Positions 16,200 to 23,793 of a stretch of DNA of 64,000 bases are shown here, in pieces (the first letter of the stretch is position 1; each line of letters begins with the position of its first letter). Location of the stretch: contig NZ_JACHJR010000001.1 of assembly GCF_014203705.1 (NCBI RefSeq), positions 4,030,001 through 4,094,000 of the forward strand, given 5' to 3'. Source of the DNA: Kitasatospora gansuensis. Its GTDB lineage: Bacteria; Actinomycetota; Actinomycetes; Streptomycetales; Streptomycetaceae. Made by a program: the position numbers and the translations under genes. The notes below the pieces were generated by a model, which saw only the letters and a list, made by a program, of their open reading frames with translations, searched no databases and was not told the origin of the DNA.

Positions 16200-17002
16200 G
16201 GGTGTTCCTGCTCCCCCCGGCCGGTGCCTCGGCCGGGGTGTTCAAGGACTGGATCGAGCCGTTGAGCGCTCTCGGCGTCCAGCCGGTGGCGGTCGAACTG
16301 CCGGGCCGGGGCACCAGGTTGGGCGAACCGCTGGTGGATTCGGTGCCCGCCCTGGTGGACCGGCTAGTGGCCGAGCACACCCCGGCCCAGGGGGAGCGCT
16401 GGGCGGTGGTCGGCCACAGCATGGGCGCGCTGCTCGGCGCCGCCTGGGCGGCCCGGGCGCACGCCCTCGGCCGGGCGGCCCAACTGTTGCTGGTGAGCGC
16501 CTCGGCGCCGCCCTGGCTGCACTCGACCGCCGCCGAACTGGTCGGCACTGACGATGAGTTGTGGCAGCGGGTCGCCGACCTGGGCGGGCTGCCGCCGGCC
16601 CTCAGGGCGCACCCGGCGGCCCGGCTGCTGTTCGGCCGGGTGCTCCGGGCGGACGTCACGGCGGCGGCCCGCTACCGCCCGGCCGGCCCCGAACCGGTCG
16701 GCTGCCCGGTGCTCGCGGTGCGCGGCGCGGACGATCCGCTGGTGACGGCCGGGCTGCTGTCCGGCTGGGCCGGTCTCACCGACCGTGCTTTCGAGGAACT
16801 GACCCTGCCCGGTGGGCACTTCTACCGCGACGGGCTGGCCGACCTGCTCCCGGTGCTGGCCGCCCGGCTGACCGCAATCGGCCCGGCTGTCAGCAACCTG
16901 TCAGCGCCGGACAGCTTGCTGACGGACGGTCCGTCAGTTGGACGGTCCCCCCGTGGAGATGATGGTGCACCTACCAAGTTCACCGAAAGGGTCGCCCGTT
17001 GA
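16196..17002 (+). CDS. Type II thioesterase (alpha/beta hydrolase)
   Basis: A 268-aa GrsT/RifR-like thioesterase. S75 in VVGHSMGALLG is the nucleophile, H208 in GGHFYRD the catalytic His, and RGADDP carries the likely Asp. Such enzymes clear mis-loaded carrier proteins or release the product. The fold should end near residue 228 (LTAIG); the last 40 residues are a low-complexity tail encoded across two strong inverted repeats. That tail may therefore be a by-product of conserved RNA or DNA structure. The start overlaps the BtrH-like stop (ATGA). Confidence 0.88.
   Translation: MRVFLLPPAGASAGVFKDWIEPLSALGVQPVAVELPGRGTRLGEPLVDSVPALVDRLVAEHTPAQGERWAVVGHSMGALLGAAWAARAHALGRAAQLLLVSASAPPWLHSTAAELVGTDDELWQRVADLGGLPPALRAHPAARLLFGRVLRADVTAAARYRPAGPEPVGCPVLAVRGADDPLVTAGLLSGWAGLTDRAFEELTLPGGHFYRDGLADLLPVLAARLTAIGPAVSNLSAPDSLLTDGPSVGRSPRGDDGAPTKFTERVAR
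16889..16935 (+). other. Two adjacent inverted repeats at the end of the thioesterase gene
   Basis: 16889-16923 can fold as GTCAGCAA/TTGCTGAC enclosing CTGTC/GACAG, with a single C-C mismatch and a seven-base loop. It is followed at once by GACGGAC-G-GTCCGTC (16921-16935), a near-perfect palindrome. The two structures overlap and could be alternatives to each other. They could act as a processing or attenuation signal before the last small gene, or as a protein-binding site. Confidence 0.55.
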
Positions 17003-17250
17003 TGGAGAGCACTACGCCGTACCGGGTGCTGGTCGGGACCGAGGACGCGCTGGCCGCCGGGGTCGCCCCGATCGGCGCGGTCCGGCTGCTGGCCCAACTG
17101 CCGCCCGGCTGGCGGACCGTCCACCGCGCGCCGGCCGCCGGCCTGCTGGAGCTGACCGGGTACGCCCCCAGTCTGGCCGAGCTGCGGGCCGAGGTCACCC
17201 GGGCGCTGGCCGACCCGGCGCTGCGGACCTGGCGGCTGGCCGAGGGGTGA
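17002..17250 (+). CDS. 82-aa protein of unknown function, last gene of the operon
   Basis: A small soluble protein starting MESTTPYRVLVGTEDAL and ending LRTWRLAEG, with no Cys, no signal peptide and no membrane segment. Its ATG shares one base with the thioesterase stop (TGATG), and GAAAGG lies about 11 bases upstream, so translation by coupling is likely. I do not recognise the family. Composition suggests an alpha/beta fold; it may be an accessory to the carrier-protein machinery, but this is only inferred from position. Confidence 0.6.
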   Translation: MESTTPYRVLVGTEDALAAGVAPIGAVRLLAQLPPGWRTVHRAPAAGLLELTGYAPSLAELRAEVTRALADPALRTWRLAEG

Positions 17251-17454
17251 CCCGGGGGTGGCACCAAGATGTCGCCCGCTGGCAGCTTGCTGGTGGCCCC
17301 GACCCGTCCGAACCGCCCGCCGGGGCGGCAGACTTGACGAAGTCGGGCAGCGGGCCCGGCGTGACGGCACGTCACGGACGGACGGGGGAGCGAAATGGAC
17401 CACGGCAACGGCTGGGAGTAACGGACCGCACGCGGCCGACCGGTTCCGAAGCCC

Positions 17455-18432
17455 CTAGATCCAGCCCGCCTCCTTGGCGAGCATGGCGGCGTGGAACCGG
17501 TTGGCGGCGTTCAGCCGGAGCATCAGATCGGCCACGTAGCGCCGGAAGGTCCGCAGCGAGACCCCCATCTGCCGGGCGCCGATCTCGTCCTTGTCCACCG
17601 CGCACAGGATCCGCAGCACCTCCCGGTCGGCCGCGCTGAGCGCCCCGGCCGCGGTCGGCCCCTCCAGGTCGTACGCCGAGGACCAGATCTCCTCGAACAG
17701 CCGCACCATGCTGGAGACCAGCCCCGGCTGACGGATCACCAGCGCTCCGCGCGCGCTCCGCCGCGGGTCCACCGGCACCACCGCGACCTCCTCGTCGTAC
17801 GCGACCAGCCGCTCCACCGCGCGGTCGCTGACCCGGATCCGGGCCCCGAGCCCGGCCAGTTCGCGCAGGTAGGCGTGGGTCACCGGGTGCTCGGCGGCCT
17901 CCTGGGTCACCACGGTGCGCAGGCCGACGCCCCGGCGCAGGCAGCGCAGGTCGAGCGGGCGGGCCACCGCGATCATCTCGGGGGAGTACGAGGGCTGCAG
18001 CGCCAGCACCTCGCGGCGGGCGAAGAAGGCCAGGTCGTCCAGCCGGGACCGGACCTCGGCCACCCCCTCCAGCCGTTCGATCTCCACCGGCTGCTCGTCC
18101 CGGTGGCCGTCCCGGAAGGCGGCGCAGAGCTCCGGCAGGGCGGTCCGGACGGCGGCGACCCGGCGCAGGTCGTCGTTGAGCTGGGTGAACCGGCGCTCGA
18201 TCAGCCGCTCCACCGCCCCGGCCGGGTCCACCACGGCCCAGGGGCTGTCACCGGGCCCGGGTCGCACCAGGCCGTGGCCGGCCAGCACCGCGAGGGCCCG
18301 CTCGGCCTCCCCGGCCGGCAGCCCGCTCTCGCCGGGCAGGTCGGTGCAGCGCGGGTGGTCGAGCAGGTGCAGGTAGATCCGGAGGGCGTCCGGGCCGATG
18401 CCGAGGCAGGCCAGGTCGAGCGTGCTGGTCAT
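17455..18432 (-). CDS. Transcriptional regulator, TrmB-like N-domain with LuxR-type C-terminal HTH
   Basis: A 325-aa regulator. The N-terminal 75 residues form a winged-helix/TrmB-like unit (YLHLLDHPRCTDLPGESGL), the middle is a sensor-like region of the type common in streptomycete cluster regulators, and the last 65 residues (LSAADREVLRILCAVDKDEI..GVSLRTFRRYVADLMLRL) are a LuxR-like helix-turn-helix. It lies at the 3' side of the operon and is the probable pathway-specific regulator. An ARE-like palindrome 79 bp upstream places it under butyrolactone-receptor control. Start ATG 18432; a longer frame to 18546 is unlikely. Confidence 0.85.
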   Translation of the reverse strand: MTSTLDLACLGIGPDALRIYLHLLDHPRCTDLPGESGLPAGEAERALAVLAGHGLVRPGPGDSPWAVVDPAGAVERLIERRFTQLNDDLRRVAAVRTALPELCAAFRDGHRDEQPVEIERLEGVAEVRSRLDDLAFFARREVLALQPSYSPEMIAVARPLDLRCLRRGVGLRTVVTQEAAEHPVTHAYLRELAGLGARIRVSDRAVERLVAYDEEVAVVPVDPRRSARGALVIRQPGLVSSMVRLFEEIWSSAYDLEGPTAAGALSAADREVLRILCAVDKDEIGARQMGVSLRTFRRYVADLMLRLNAANRFHAAMLAKEAGWI

Positions 18433-18479
18433 CTTCGTTCGGCTCCGTCCGGTCGGCCGTGCAGCGTGACCTCGTTCAT
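18429..18479 (-). CDS. Possible 16-aa leader peptide upstream of the regulator
   Basis: An ATG at 18479 preceded by GGGGGA (four bases away) opens a 16-codon frame (MNEVTLHGRPDGAERR). Its TGA overlaps the ATG of the regulator gene (ATGA). The better ribosome binding site belongs to this small frame, so translation of the regulator may depend on coupling from it. No attenuation code (codon run) is evident. Confidence 0.35.
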   Translation of the reverse strand: MNEVTLHGRPDGAERR

Positions 18480-18510
18480 GCCGTCCCCCGTTCTCTGATG
18501 GCTCGTCATT

Positions 18511-18535
18511 AATATACCCTCGGGAAGGTATTTTT
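18511..18535. promoter_or_regulatory. ARE-like butyrolactone-receptor binding site upstream of the regulator
   Basis: AATATACC-CTCGGGAA-GGTATTTTT is an AT-rich palindrome with ATACC/GGTAT half sites, the pattern of autoregulatory elements bound by ArpA/ScbR-type receptors. It lies about 79 bp upstream of the regulator's ATG and overlaps a TATATT-like -10 box on the minus strand, consistent with repression until the butyrolactone signal is present. Confidence 0.75.
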
Positions 18536-18550
18536 TGATGGCCCAATACG

Positions 18551-18579
18551 GCGGCGACCCCGGAGTCCGGGGTCGCCGC
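18551..18579 (-). terminator. Hairpin terminator after the afsA-HAD operon
   Basis: GCGGCGACCCCGGA is followed almost at once by its reverse complement (18566-18579), immediately 3' of the HAD gene stop. There is no T-run, as is usual in streptomycete terminators. Confidence 0.7.
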
Positions 18580-18582
18580 AGG

Positions 18583-19308
18583 TCAGTGGCCCAGCACCCG
18601 CCAGCCGGCCCGGGCCGCCTGCTCCGCCAGCCCTGGGTCGGTGCCGACCGCGACCGGGTGGCCCACCGTCCGCAGCATCGGCAGGTCGGTGGCGTCGTCG
18701 CCGTACGCGTAGCAGTCCGCCGTCCGCAGGCCGAGCGCGGCGACGGTCCGGCGGACCGCGGCCGCCTTGGCCTCGCCGATCATCGGCTCGACCACCTCGC
18801 CGGTCAGCCGGCCGGAGTCGTCCAGCTCGGGTTCGGTGCACAGGATCAGCTCCGCGCCCAGCTCCTCGGCCAGCGGCTCCAGCAGCTCCCGGCAGGAGCC
18901 GGAGACCAGGGCGATCCGGTGACCGGCCGTCAGGTGTCCGCGCAGGGCGGCCACCGAGCCGGGCAGGAAGGCGTCCGGCCGGTCCCGGAAACCCCGGTAC
19001 CACTCCGCGCCGGCCGCCCGCAGCCGGTCCGCCGGCACCCCGGCGAACAGCCGGAAGTACGCCCGGTTCCGCTCGGCCCTGGGCAGCGGCCCGGTGAGCA
19101 GCGAGCGAAGCTCGTCCGGGCGGTCCGGCGCCCAGTGCTGCCAGAAGGCGACCATGCTCTTGGCGGCGATCAGCGTCTCGTCCACGTCGAAGAAGGCCAC
19201 CGCTCGGCCCGTCGTCGTGCGGCTGCCCCGCACCCGCCGGTCGCAGCGGCCGTTCGCCCGGTGCTCCGCCGCCGCGAGGCCACCGTCGGTCCGAAGTTCC
19301 GTCAGCAC
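18583..19308 (-). CDS. HAD-IB family phosphatase
   Basis: A 241-aa haloacid-dehalogenase phosphatase of subfamily IB (SerB-like). Motif I is FFDVDETL (about residue 40), motif II VSGSC, and motif IV YGDDATDLPML. The GTG start lies inside the end of the AfsA-type gene (7-bp overlap), so the two are co-translated. AfsA-type enzymes make a phosphorylated butenolide or its precursor, which must be dephosphorylated; this HAD enzyme is a good candidate for that step (inference). The 30 N-terminal residues before motif I are rich in Arg and may be dispensable. Confidence 0.85.
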   Translation of the reverse strand: MLTELRTDGGLAAAEHRANGRCDRRVRGSRTTTGRAVAFFDVDETLIAAKSMVAFWQHWAPDRPDELRSLLTGPLPRAERNRAYFRLFAGVPADRLRAAGAEWYRGFRDRPDAFLPGSVAALRGHLTAGHRIALVSGSCRELLEPLAEELGAELILCTEPELDDSGRLTGEVVEPMIGEAKAAAVRRTVAALGLRTADCYAYGDDATDLPMLRTVGHPVAVGTDPGLAEQAARAGWRVLGH

Positions 19309-20252
19309 GAGGCCACCGTCCGGGCGTTGAACAGCGCGGAGGCGACCTGGCGGCCGTCCTGGGTGGCCAGGGTGAGGATTCGGCCGTCCTCGACCCGGGC
19401 CGAGACGGTCACCTCCCGGTGGTGCTCGCCGAAGGAGTGGAAGACCAGCCGCCCGTCGGTCGGCGACCAGCCGGGTACGGCCCTGGCAGCCGCCTGGCGG
19501 AGCGCCTCCAGCAGCACGGTGCCGGGCACGTGGTCACAGGGGTGGTCGAACAGCACCGGGTGGGTGGGGTCGGCCAGCAGTCGCCAACTCCCGTGCGGCA
19601 GCGCGGGATCGTCGGTCAGCAGGACGTCCCGGCGGTCGGCAGGGCCCGGCCGGCCGACCGGCCCGGCCCCGGCCAGGTAGCCGGCCCGCTCGCGCAGCAG
19701 CGCGTACGGCGCGGGCGGCAGCACCTCCCAGCGGACCCCCATCCGGGCGCAGCGCACCCCGTCCACCAGCAGGGTCGCCTCCAGCGCGAACCGGAACCGC
19801 CGCCCGGTGATCCGGCGGACGCAGGTGGCGTCCAGCAGCACCGGCAGCCCGGCCCGGCCGCCCCCCGGCAGTCGGTCGCCGAGGAGCTCGAAGTCCAGGT
19901 CCTGCATCACGAAGGGGTGCCCGGCCGGGACGTCGAGGAAGCGGTGCGCCAGGTGGATCGCGGCCTGCCGGACGGTCTCCACCAGCAGCAGCGGATCGCT
20001 GGTCAGCGCCTCCGGGCGGTGGCCGAGCAGGTGGTTCCTGGACCAGCGGGCGGCGACCGCGTAGCGGTCCCCGGTCAGCTGCCGCGCGTCGGTGATCAGC
20101 ACCTCGCGGTCGGCGCTCTTGTGCACGCTGGCCCGCGACACGGGCCGGTCGAAGCTGAGCGGCCGACGGGCGGAGTCGGCCCCCGCGGCCGCTCCGATCG
20201 CGGCCGGTGCGAGTGGTGCGAGTGGTGCGCAGGTGGTGGTGGCAGGCGACAT
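19302..20252 (-). CDS. AfsA/ScbA-type gamma-butyrolactone biosynthesis protein
   Basis: A 316-aa double hot-dog protein of the A-factor synthase family. The first repeat contains FDRPVSRASVHKSADREVLITD and WSRNHLLGH, the second DDPALPHGSWRLLADPTHPVLFDHPCDHVPGTVLLEALRQAA, both hallmark segments. These enzymes condense a beta-ketoacyl chain with dihydroxyacetone phosphate. GGAGGG lies eight bases before the ATG. It is divergent from the receptor gene with 388 bp between them, the usual synthase/receptor layout of butyrolactone systems, and probably supplies the signal that controls the neighbouring biosynthetic operon. Confidence 0.93.
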   Translation of the reverse strand: MSPATTTCAPLAPLAPAAIGAAAGADSARRPLSFDRPVSRASVHKSADREVLITDARQLTGDRYAVAARWSRNHLLGHRPEALTSDPLLLVETVRQAAIHLAHRFLDVPAGHPFVMQDLDFELLGDRLPGGGRAGLPVLLDATCVRRITGRRFRFALEATLLVDGVRCARMGVRWEVLPPAPYALLRERAGYLAGAGPVGRPGPADRRDVLLTDDPALPHGSWRLLADPTHPVLFDHPCDHVPGTVLLEALRQAAARAVPGWSPTDGRLVFHSFGEHHREVTVSARVEDGRILTLATQDGRQVASALFNARTVASC

Positions 20253-20640
20253 GGACGAACCCTCCCCTTGGGAATTTCCATGAGCTACGAAGCCTGTCCG
20301 GGCGGTCGGCGCGCCGTTGCGCGACCGGGTGCGGTCAGGTGAGTGTTCCGAGCGGAATGTTCCGGCTGCGGGCCGGGCGGTGCGGCACGGGTCGTGGCGG
20401 GTCCGCTGTACGGACGGCTCGTCGTGCGGGTACCGGCCGGCTGGACTACGAGTCCTCGGCCGAGCGGGCGGTCACTGCGCCGATGGCGGTGACCTGGCCC
20501 GACTCCTCGGTGCGCCTGGGTGACTTGGTGATCACGTTCGGCGCTCGGCAAAAATATACCTGCCGGGATGTATATTGCAATGCCCCACCCGGGGATACCC
20601 TCAGCGACACAGCACAACGCACCACCGGAAGGCCCACAGC
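20253..20640. promoter_or_regulatory. Divergent synthase/receptor intergenic region
   Basis: 388 bp without a convincing gene; the short frames here are G/C-rich shadows. It holds the receptor's ARE-like site near the right side and the AfsA-type gene's ribosome binding site at the left. No second ARE is seen close to the synthase start. Confidence 0.6.
20551..20577. promoter_or_regulatory. ARE-like site upstream of the receptor gene
   Basis: AAAATATACC-TGCCGG-GATGTATATTGC is an AT-rich imperfect palindrome with ATATACC and the matching ATGTATAT arm, 64 bp before the receptor's GTG. It overlaps a TATATT-like -10 element, as expected for autorepression by an ArpA/ScbR-type receptor. Confidence 0.75.
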
Positions 20641-21288
20641 GTGGAAGACGCACCGAAGCTCGCAGGCTGGGAGAGCACTCCGCCCAGCGCCCGCCGGAGT
20701 CCCGACCTCCGGCAGGACCGTGCCCAGCGGACCCGGGAGCTGGTCCTGAACTGCGCCGCCGAGCTGTTCGCAGCTCGCGGCTTCCACGGCACCTCGGTCC
20801 AGGACGTGGCCGCCGCGGCCAAGATGACCAAGGGAGCCGTCTACTTCCACTTCCCCGGCAAGGAGGTCCTCGCGGTCGCCGTGGTGGAGGCCCACTACAC
20901 CCGCTGGCCCGCCCTGCTGGAGCGCGCCAAGGCCCAGCAGGCCGGCCCGCTCGGCACCGTGCTGGCGATGGTGGACGGCGCCGCCGAGGCGTTCGCCGAC
21001 GACGTGGTGGTGCAGGCCGGGGCCCGGCTGCAACTGGAGTCCATCCTGATCGGACTCCCGCTGCCGACCCCGTACATCGGCTGGATCGAACTGCTCACCG
21101 ACCTGCTCGGCCAGGCCCTGGAGCAGGGCGAGCTGCGCCCCGACGTGGACCCGGGCGCCGCCGCCAGGACCATCGTCTCGGCCTTCTTCGGCATGCAGCA
21201 CATCTCCGCGACCCTGTACGACCGGGCCGACCTGCGCGAGCGCTGGAGCGAGGTCCGCGAGCTGGTGCTGCTCCCGCTGCGCGCCTGA
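20641..21288 (+). CDS. Gamma-butyrolactone receptor-like TetR regulator
   Basis: A 215-aa TetR-family protein. The N-terminal DNA-binding helix-turn-helix is RGFHGTSVQDVAAAAKMTKGAVYFHFPGKEVLA (about residues 42-75), closely resembling ArpA/ScbR. The C-terminal ligand domain contains the LQLESILIGLPLPTPYIGWIELL segment. GTG 20641 is chosen since GGAAGG lies eight bases upstream; an in-frame ATG at 20575 lies within the ARE-like site and is unlikely. It should repress its own gene and the TrmB/LuxR-type regulator through the two ARE-like sites. Confidence 0.9.
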   Translation: MEDAPKLAGWESTPPSARRSPDLRQDRAQRTRELVLNCAAELFAARGFHGTSVQDVAAAAKMTKGAVYFHFPGKEVLAVAVVEAHYTRWPALLERAKAQQAGPLGTVLAMVDGAAEAFADDVVVQAGARLQLESILIGLPLPTPYIGWIELLTDLLGQALEQGELRPDVDPGAAARTIVSAFFGMQHISATLYDRADLRERWSEVRELVLLPLRA

Positions 21289-21297
21289 ACCGACGCC

Positions 21298-21334
21298 GAA
21301 GGGCCCCGCGCAGCAGGATCGCGCGGGGCCCTTC
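21298..21334. terminator. Bidirectional terminator between receptor gene and purA
   Basis: A perfect 14-bp stem, GAAGGGCCCCGCGC / GCGCGGGGCCCTTC, with a nine-base loop, between two convergent genes. Confidence 0.85.
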
Positions 21335-21352
21335 GGGTGTTCAACTACCCGA

Positions 21353-22636
21353 TCAGACGAACGAGTTGATCTGGATCGTCTCGGTCCGGCCGGGGCCGAC
21401 CCCGATCGCCGAGATCGGCGCGCCGGACATCTCCTCCAGCGCCTTCACGTAGGCCTGCGCGTTCTTCGGCAGGTCGGCGAAGGTCTGCGCCTTCGAGATG
21501 TCCTCGGTCCAGCCGGGGAAGTTCTCGTAGATCGGCTTGGCGTGGTGGAAGTCCGACTGGTTGTACGGGAGTTCCTCGACGCGCTTGCCGTCGATCTCGT
21601 ACGCCACGCAGACCGGGATCTGCTCCCAGCCGGTCAGCACGTCCAGCTTGGTGAGGAAGAAGTCGGTCAGGCCGTTCACCCGGGTCGCGTACCGCGCGAT
21701 CACCGCGTCGAACCAGCCGCAGCGCCGGTCACGGCCGGTGGTGACACCGCGCTCGCCACCGATCCGCCGCAGCGCCTCGCCGTCGGCGTCCAGCAGCTCG
21801 GTCGGGAACGGGCCCGAGCCGACCCGGGTGGTGTACGCCTTCAGGATGCCGATGACCCGGTCGATCTTCGTCGGGCCGATGCCGGCACCGGTGCAGGCAC
21901 CGCCGGCGGTCGGGTTCGACGAGGTGACGAAGGGGTACGTGCCGTGGTCGACGTCCAGCAGGGTGCCCTGGCCGCCCTCCAGCAGGACGACCTTGTTGGC
22001 CTTCAGCGCCTCGTCCAGGACGAGCGTGGTGTCGGCCAGGAACGGGCGGATCTTCTCGGCGTAGCCGAGGTACTCCTGGACCACCAGGTCGGCCGGGATG
22101 GCGCGGCGGTTGTAGAGCTTGACCAGCAGCTGGTTCTTGTCGTGCAGGGCCGCTTCGACCTTCTGGACGAGGATCGACTCGTCGAAGAGGTCCTGCACCC
22201 GGATGCCGACGCGGTTGATCTTGTCCGCGTAGGTCGGGCCGATGCCGCGGCCCGTGGTGCCGATCCGGCGCTTGCCGAGGAAGCGCTCGGTGACCTTGTC
22301 CAGGGTGCGGTGGTACGGCGTGATCAGGTGGGCGTTGCCCGAGATCAGCAGCTTCGAGGTGTCGATGCCGCGATCGTTCAGGCCGCTGAGCTCGGAGAGC
22401 AGCACGCCCGGGTCGATCACCACACCGTTGCCGATCACCGGCGTCACGTTCGGGCTGAGAATGCCGGAAGGCAGCAGGTGCAGGGCGTACTTCTGATCGC
22501 CGATGACCACCGTGTGACCGGCGTTGTTGCCGCCCTGGTAGCGAACGACGTAGTCGACGGAGCCGCCGAGGAGGTCCGTCGCCTTCCCCTTGCCCTCGTC
22601 TCCCCACTGGGCACCAACGAGCACGAGTGCCGGCAC
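21353..22636 (-). CDS. purA: Adenylosuccinate synthetase
   Basis: A 427-aa enzyme that joins IMP and aspartate with GTP to give adenylosuccinate, the first step from IMP to AMP. Motifs: GAQWGDEGKGK (P-loop with catalytic Asp), GNNAGHTV with the catalytic His, and GTTGRGIGPTYADK. It is of usual length and complete. The GTG start has GGAAGGGG about ten bases upstream. It marks the return from the biosynthetic cluster to core chromosome. Confidence 0.97.
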   Translation of the reverse strand: MPALVLVGAQWGDEGKGKATDLLGGSVDYVVRYQGGNNAGHTVVIGDQKYALHLLPSGILSPNVTPVIGNGVVIDPGVLLSELSGLNDRGIDTSKLLISGNAHLITPYHRTLDKVTERFLGKRRIGTTGRGIGPTYADKINRVGIRVQDLFDESILVQKVEAALHDKNQLLVKLYNRRAIPADLVVQEYLGYAEKIRPFLADTTLVLDEALKANKVVLLEGGQGTLLDVDHGTYPFVTSSNPTAGGACTGAGIGPTKIDRVIGILKAYTTRVGSGPFPTELLDADGEALRRIGGERGVTTGRDRRCGWFDAVIARYATRVNGLTDFFLTKLDVLTGWEQIPVCVAYEIDGKRVEELPYNQSDFHHAKPIYENFPGWTEDISKAQTFADLPKNAQAYVKALEEMSGAPISAIGVGPGRTETIQINSFV

Positions 22637-22699
22637 AGGCGTACACCCCTTCCGGTTGGGGCATCCTGCGTAGGCCGCAGTCTGCCCCGAGATAGACGA

Positions 22700-22726
22700 A
22701 GCCCCTGGCGCAATAGCGCAAGGGGC
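22700..22726. other. Hairpin in the purA / DGK-like divergent region
   Basis: AGCCCC-T-G-GCGC-AATA-GCGC-AA-GGGGCT can fold as a two-part stem. It lies in the 126-bp gap between two divergent genes, so it is not a simple terminator; a leader structure or an operator is possible. Confidence 0.45.
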
Positions 22727-22762
22727 TCTTGCACCGAGAGATTACCTGAGGAAGGACCGGTC

Positions 22763-23587
22763 GTGTCGTCGCTGTCCACGCCCGAAGACCGCGCCGTCGA
22801 TCCGGACACCCCTGGTCAGCTGCTGGTCCTGCTCGACCCGGCGGCCCGGCAGGCCGACGGCGAGTCGGTCCGGATCGCCCGGGACGTGCTCTGCGGGGGC
22901 GCGGACGTGAAGGTCGCACTGCCGGAGAGCCCGTCCGAACTCGACCGGGTGCTGGCTCATCGGGGCCGTCGCCGACCGGTTGTGATCGGTTCCGATCTGG
23001 CGCTGCAACGCGTGCTGCAGGCCCTGCACCGGCAGCGTGAGCTGGGCACCGACCCGATCGGCCTGATCCCGGTCGGCCGGCCCGAGGCGCTGGCCACCGG
23101 ACGTTCGCTGGGCGTTCCCGGGCAGCCGGTGGCGGCCGCCAGGGCGGTCCTGCACGGCGCCGCCCGCAAGCTCGACCTGCTGGTGGACGACGGCGGCGGG
23201 GTGGTGTTCGGCGGGGTCAGCATCCACGCCCACGGCGCGAGCCGCCCGACCGGACTGCGTTCGCTATGGGCGAAACTGGCTGCGGCCGAGCAGGGGACCT
23301 CACTCGGTTCCGACGACCCCCGGCTCCGGGTCGAGGCGGACGGCCGGCTGCTGGTCGACCTGGACGAGCCGGTGCACCGCCTGCAGGCCGCCCTCTCGGC
23401 CGGTTCCGGCGAGATGGAGCTGCTGCTCCAGCTGGCCCGCGGCCCGCGCACCGTCCGGGCCACCCGGCTGGCGGTGACCGGCCGCGACTTCGGCTACCAG
23501 GCGGACGGCTGCCGGGTCGGCCCGGTCCGGGCCAGGGTCTGGACCCTCCATCCGGGGGTCTGGCAGCTGCTGCTGCCGGTCGCGTGA
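22763..23587 (+). CDS. Diacylglycerol kinase-like protein (degenerate)
   Basis: A 274-aa protein resembling the DAGK/sphingosine-kinase catalytic fold, usually seen next to purA in streptomycetes. An N-terminal Rossmann-like half has LLVLLDPAARQADGESVRIARDVL, and a C-terminal beta-rich half follows. The nucleotide motif GGDG(T/S) of active lipid kinases is not present; the aligned segment reads VVIGSDLALQRVL. The protein may therefore be inactive or use another substrate. GTG 22763 has GAGGAAGGA a few bases upstream. Confidence 0.7.
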   Translation: MSSLSTPEDRAVDPDTPGQLLVLLDPAARQADGESVRIARDVLCGGADVKVALPESPSELDRVLAHRGRRRPVVIGSDLALQRVLQALHRQRELGTDPIGLIPVGRPEALATGRSLGVPGQPVAAARAVLHGAARKLDLLVDDGGGVVFGGVSIHAHGASRPTGLRSLWAKLAAAEQGTSLGSDDPRLRVEADGRLLVDLDEPVHRLQAALSAGSGEMELLLQLARGPRTVRATRLAVTGRDFGYQADGCRVGPVRARVWTLHPGVWQLLLPVA

Positions 23588-23793
23588 GCAGGGTCACGTC
23601 CGGGGCCGCGATCCGACGGGTCGTCAGCTCCCGGAACGGGCCGCAGTCCGGGTGCGACAAGGCCCGACACGCATTCAACGAATTGTTGCCGGGAAAAGCG
23701 GGGGAGCGGTAAGGGGTTTTGTCTACGCGCGTCGCTATCGGATCGGCCAATTCACCGCCCGTTCGCTGTTCGGGAAGGCGTACGGAACTGCCC

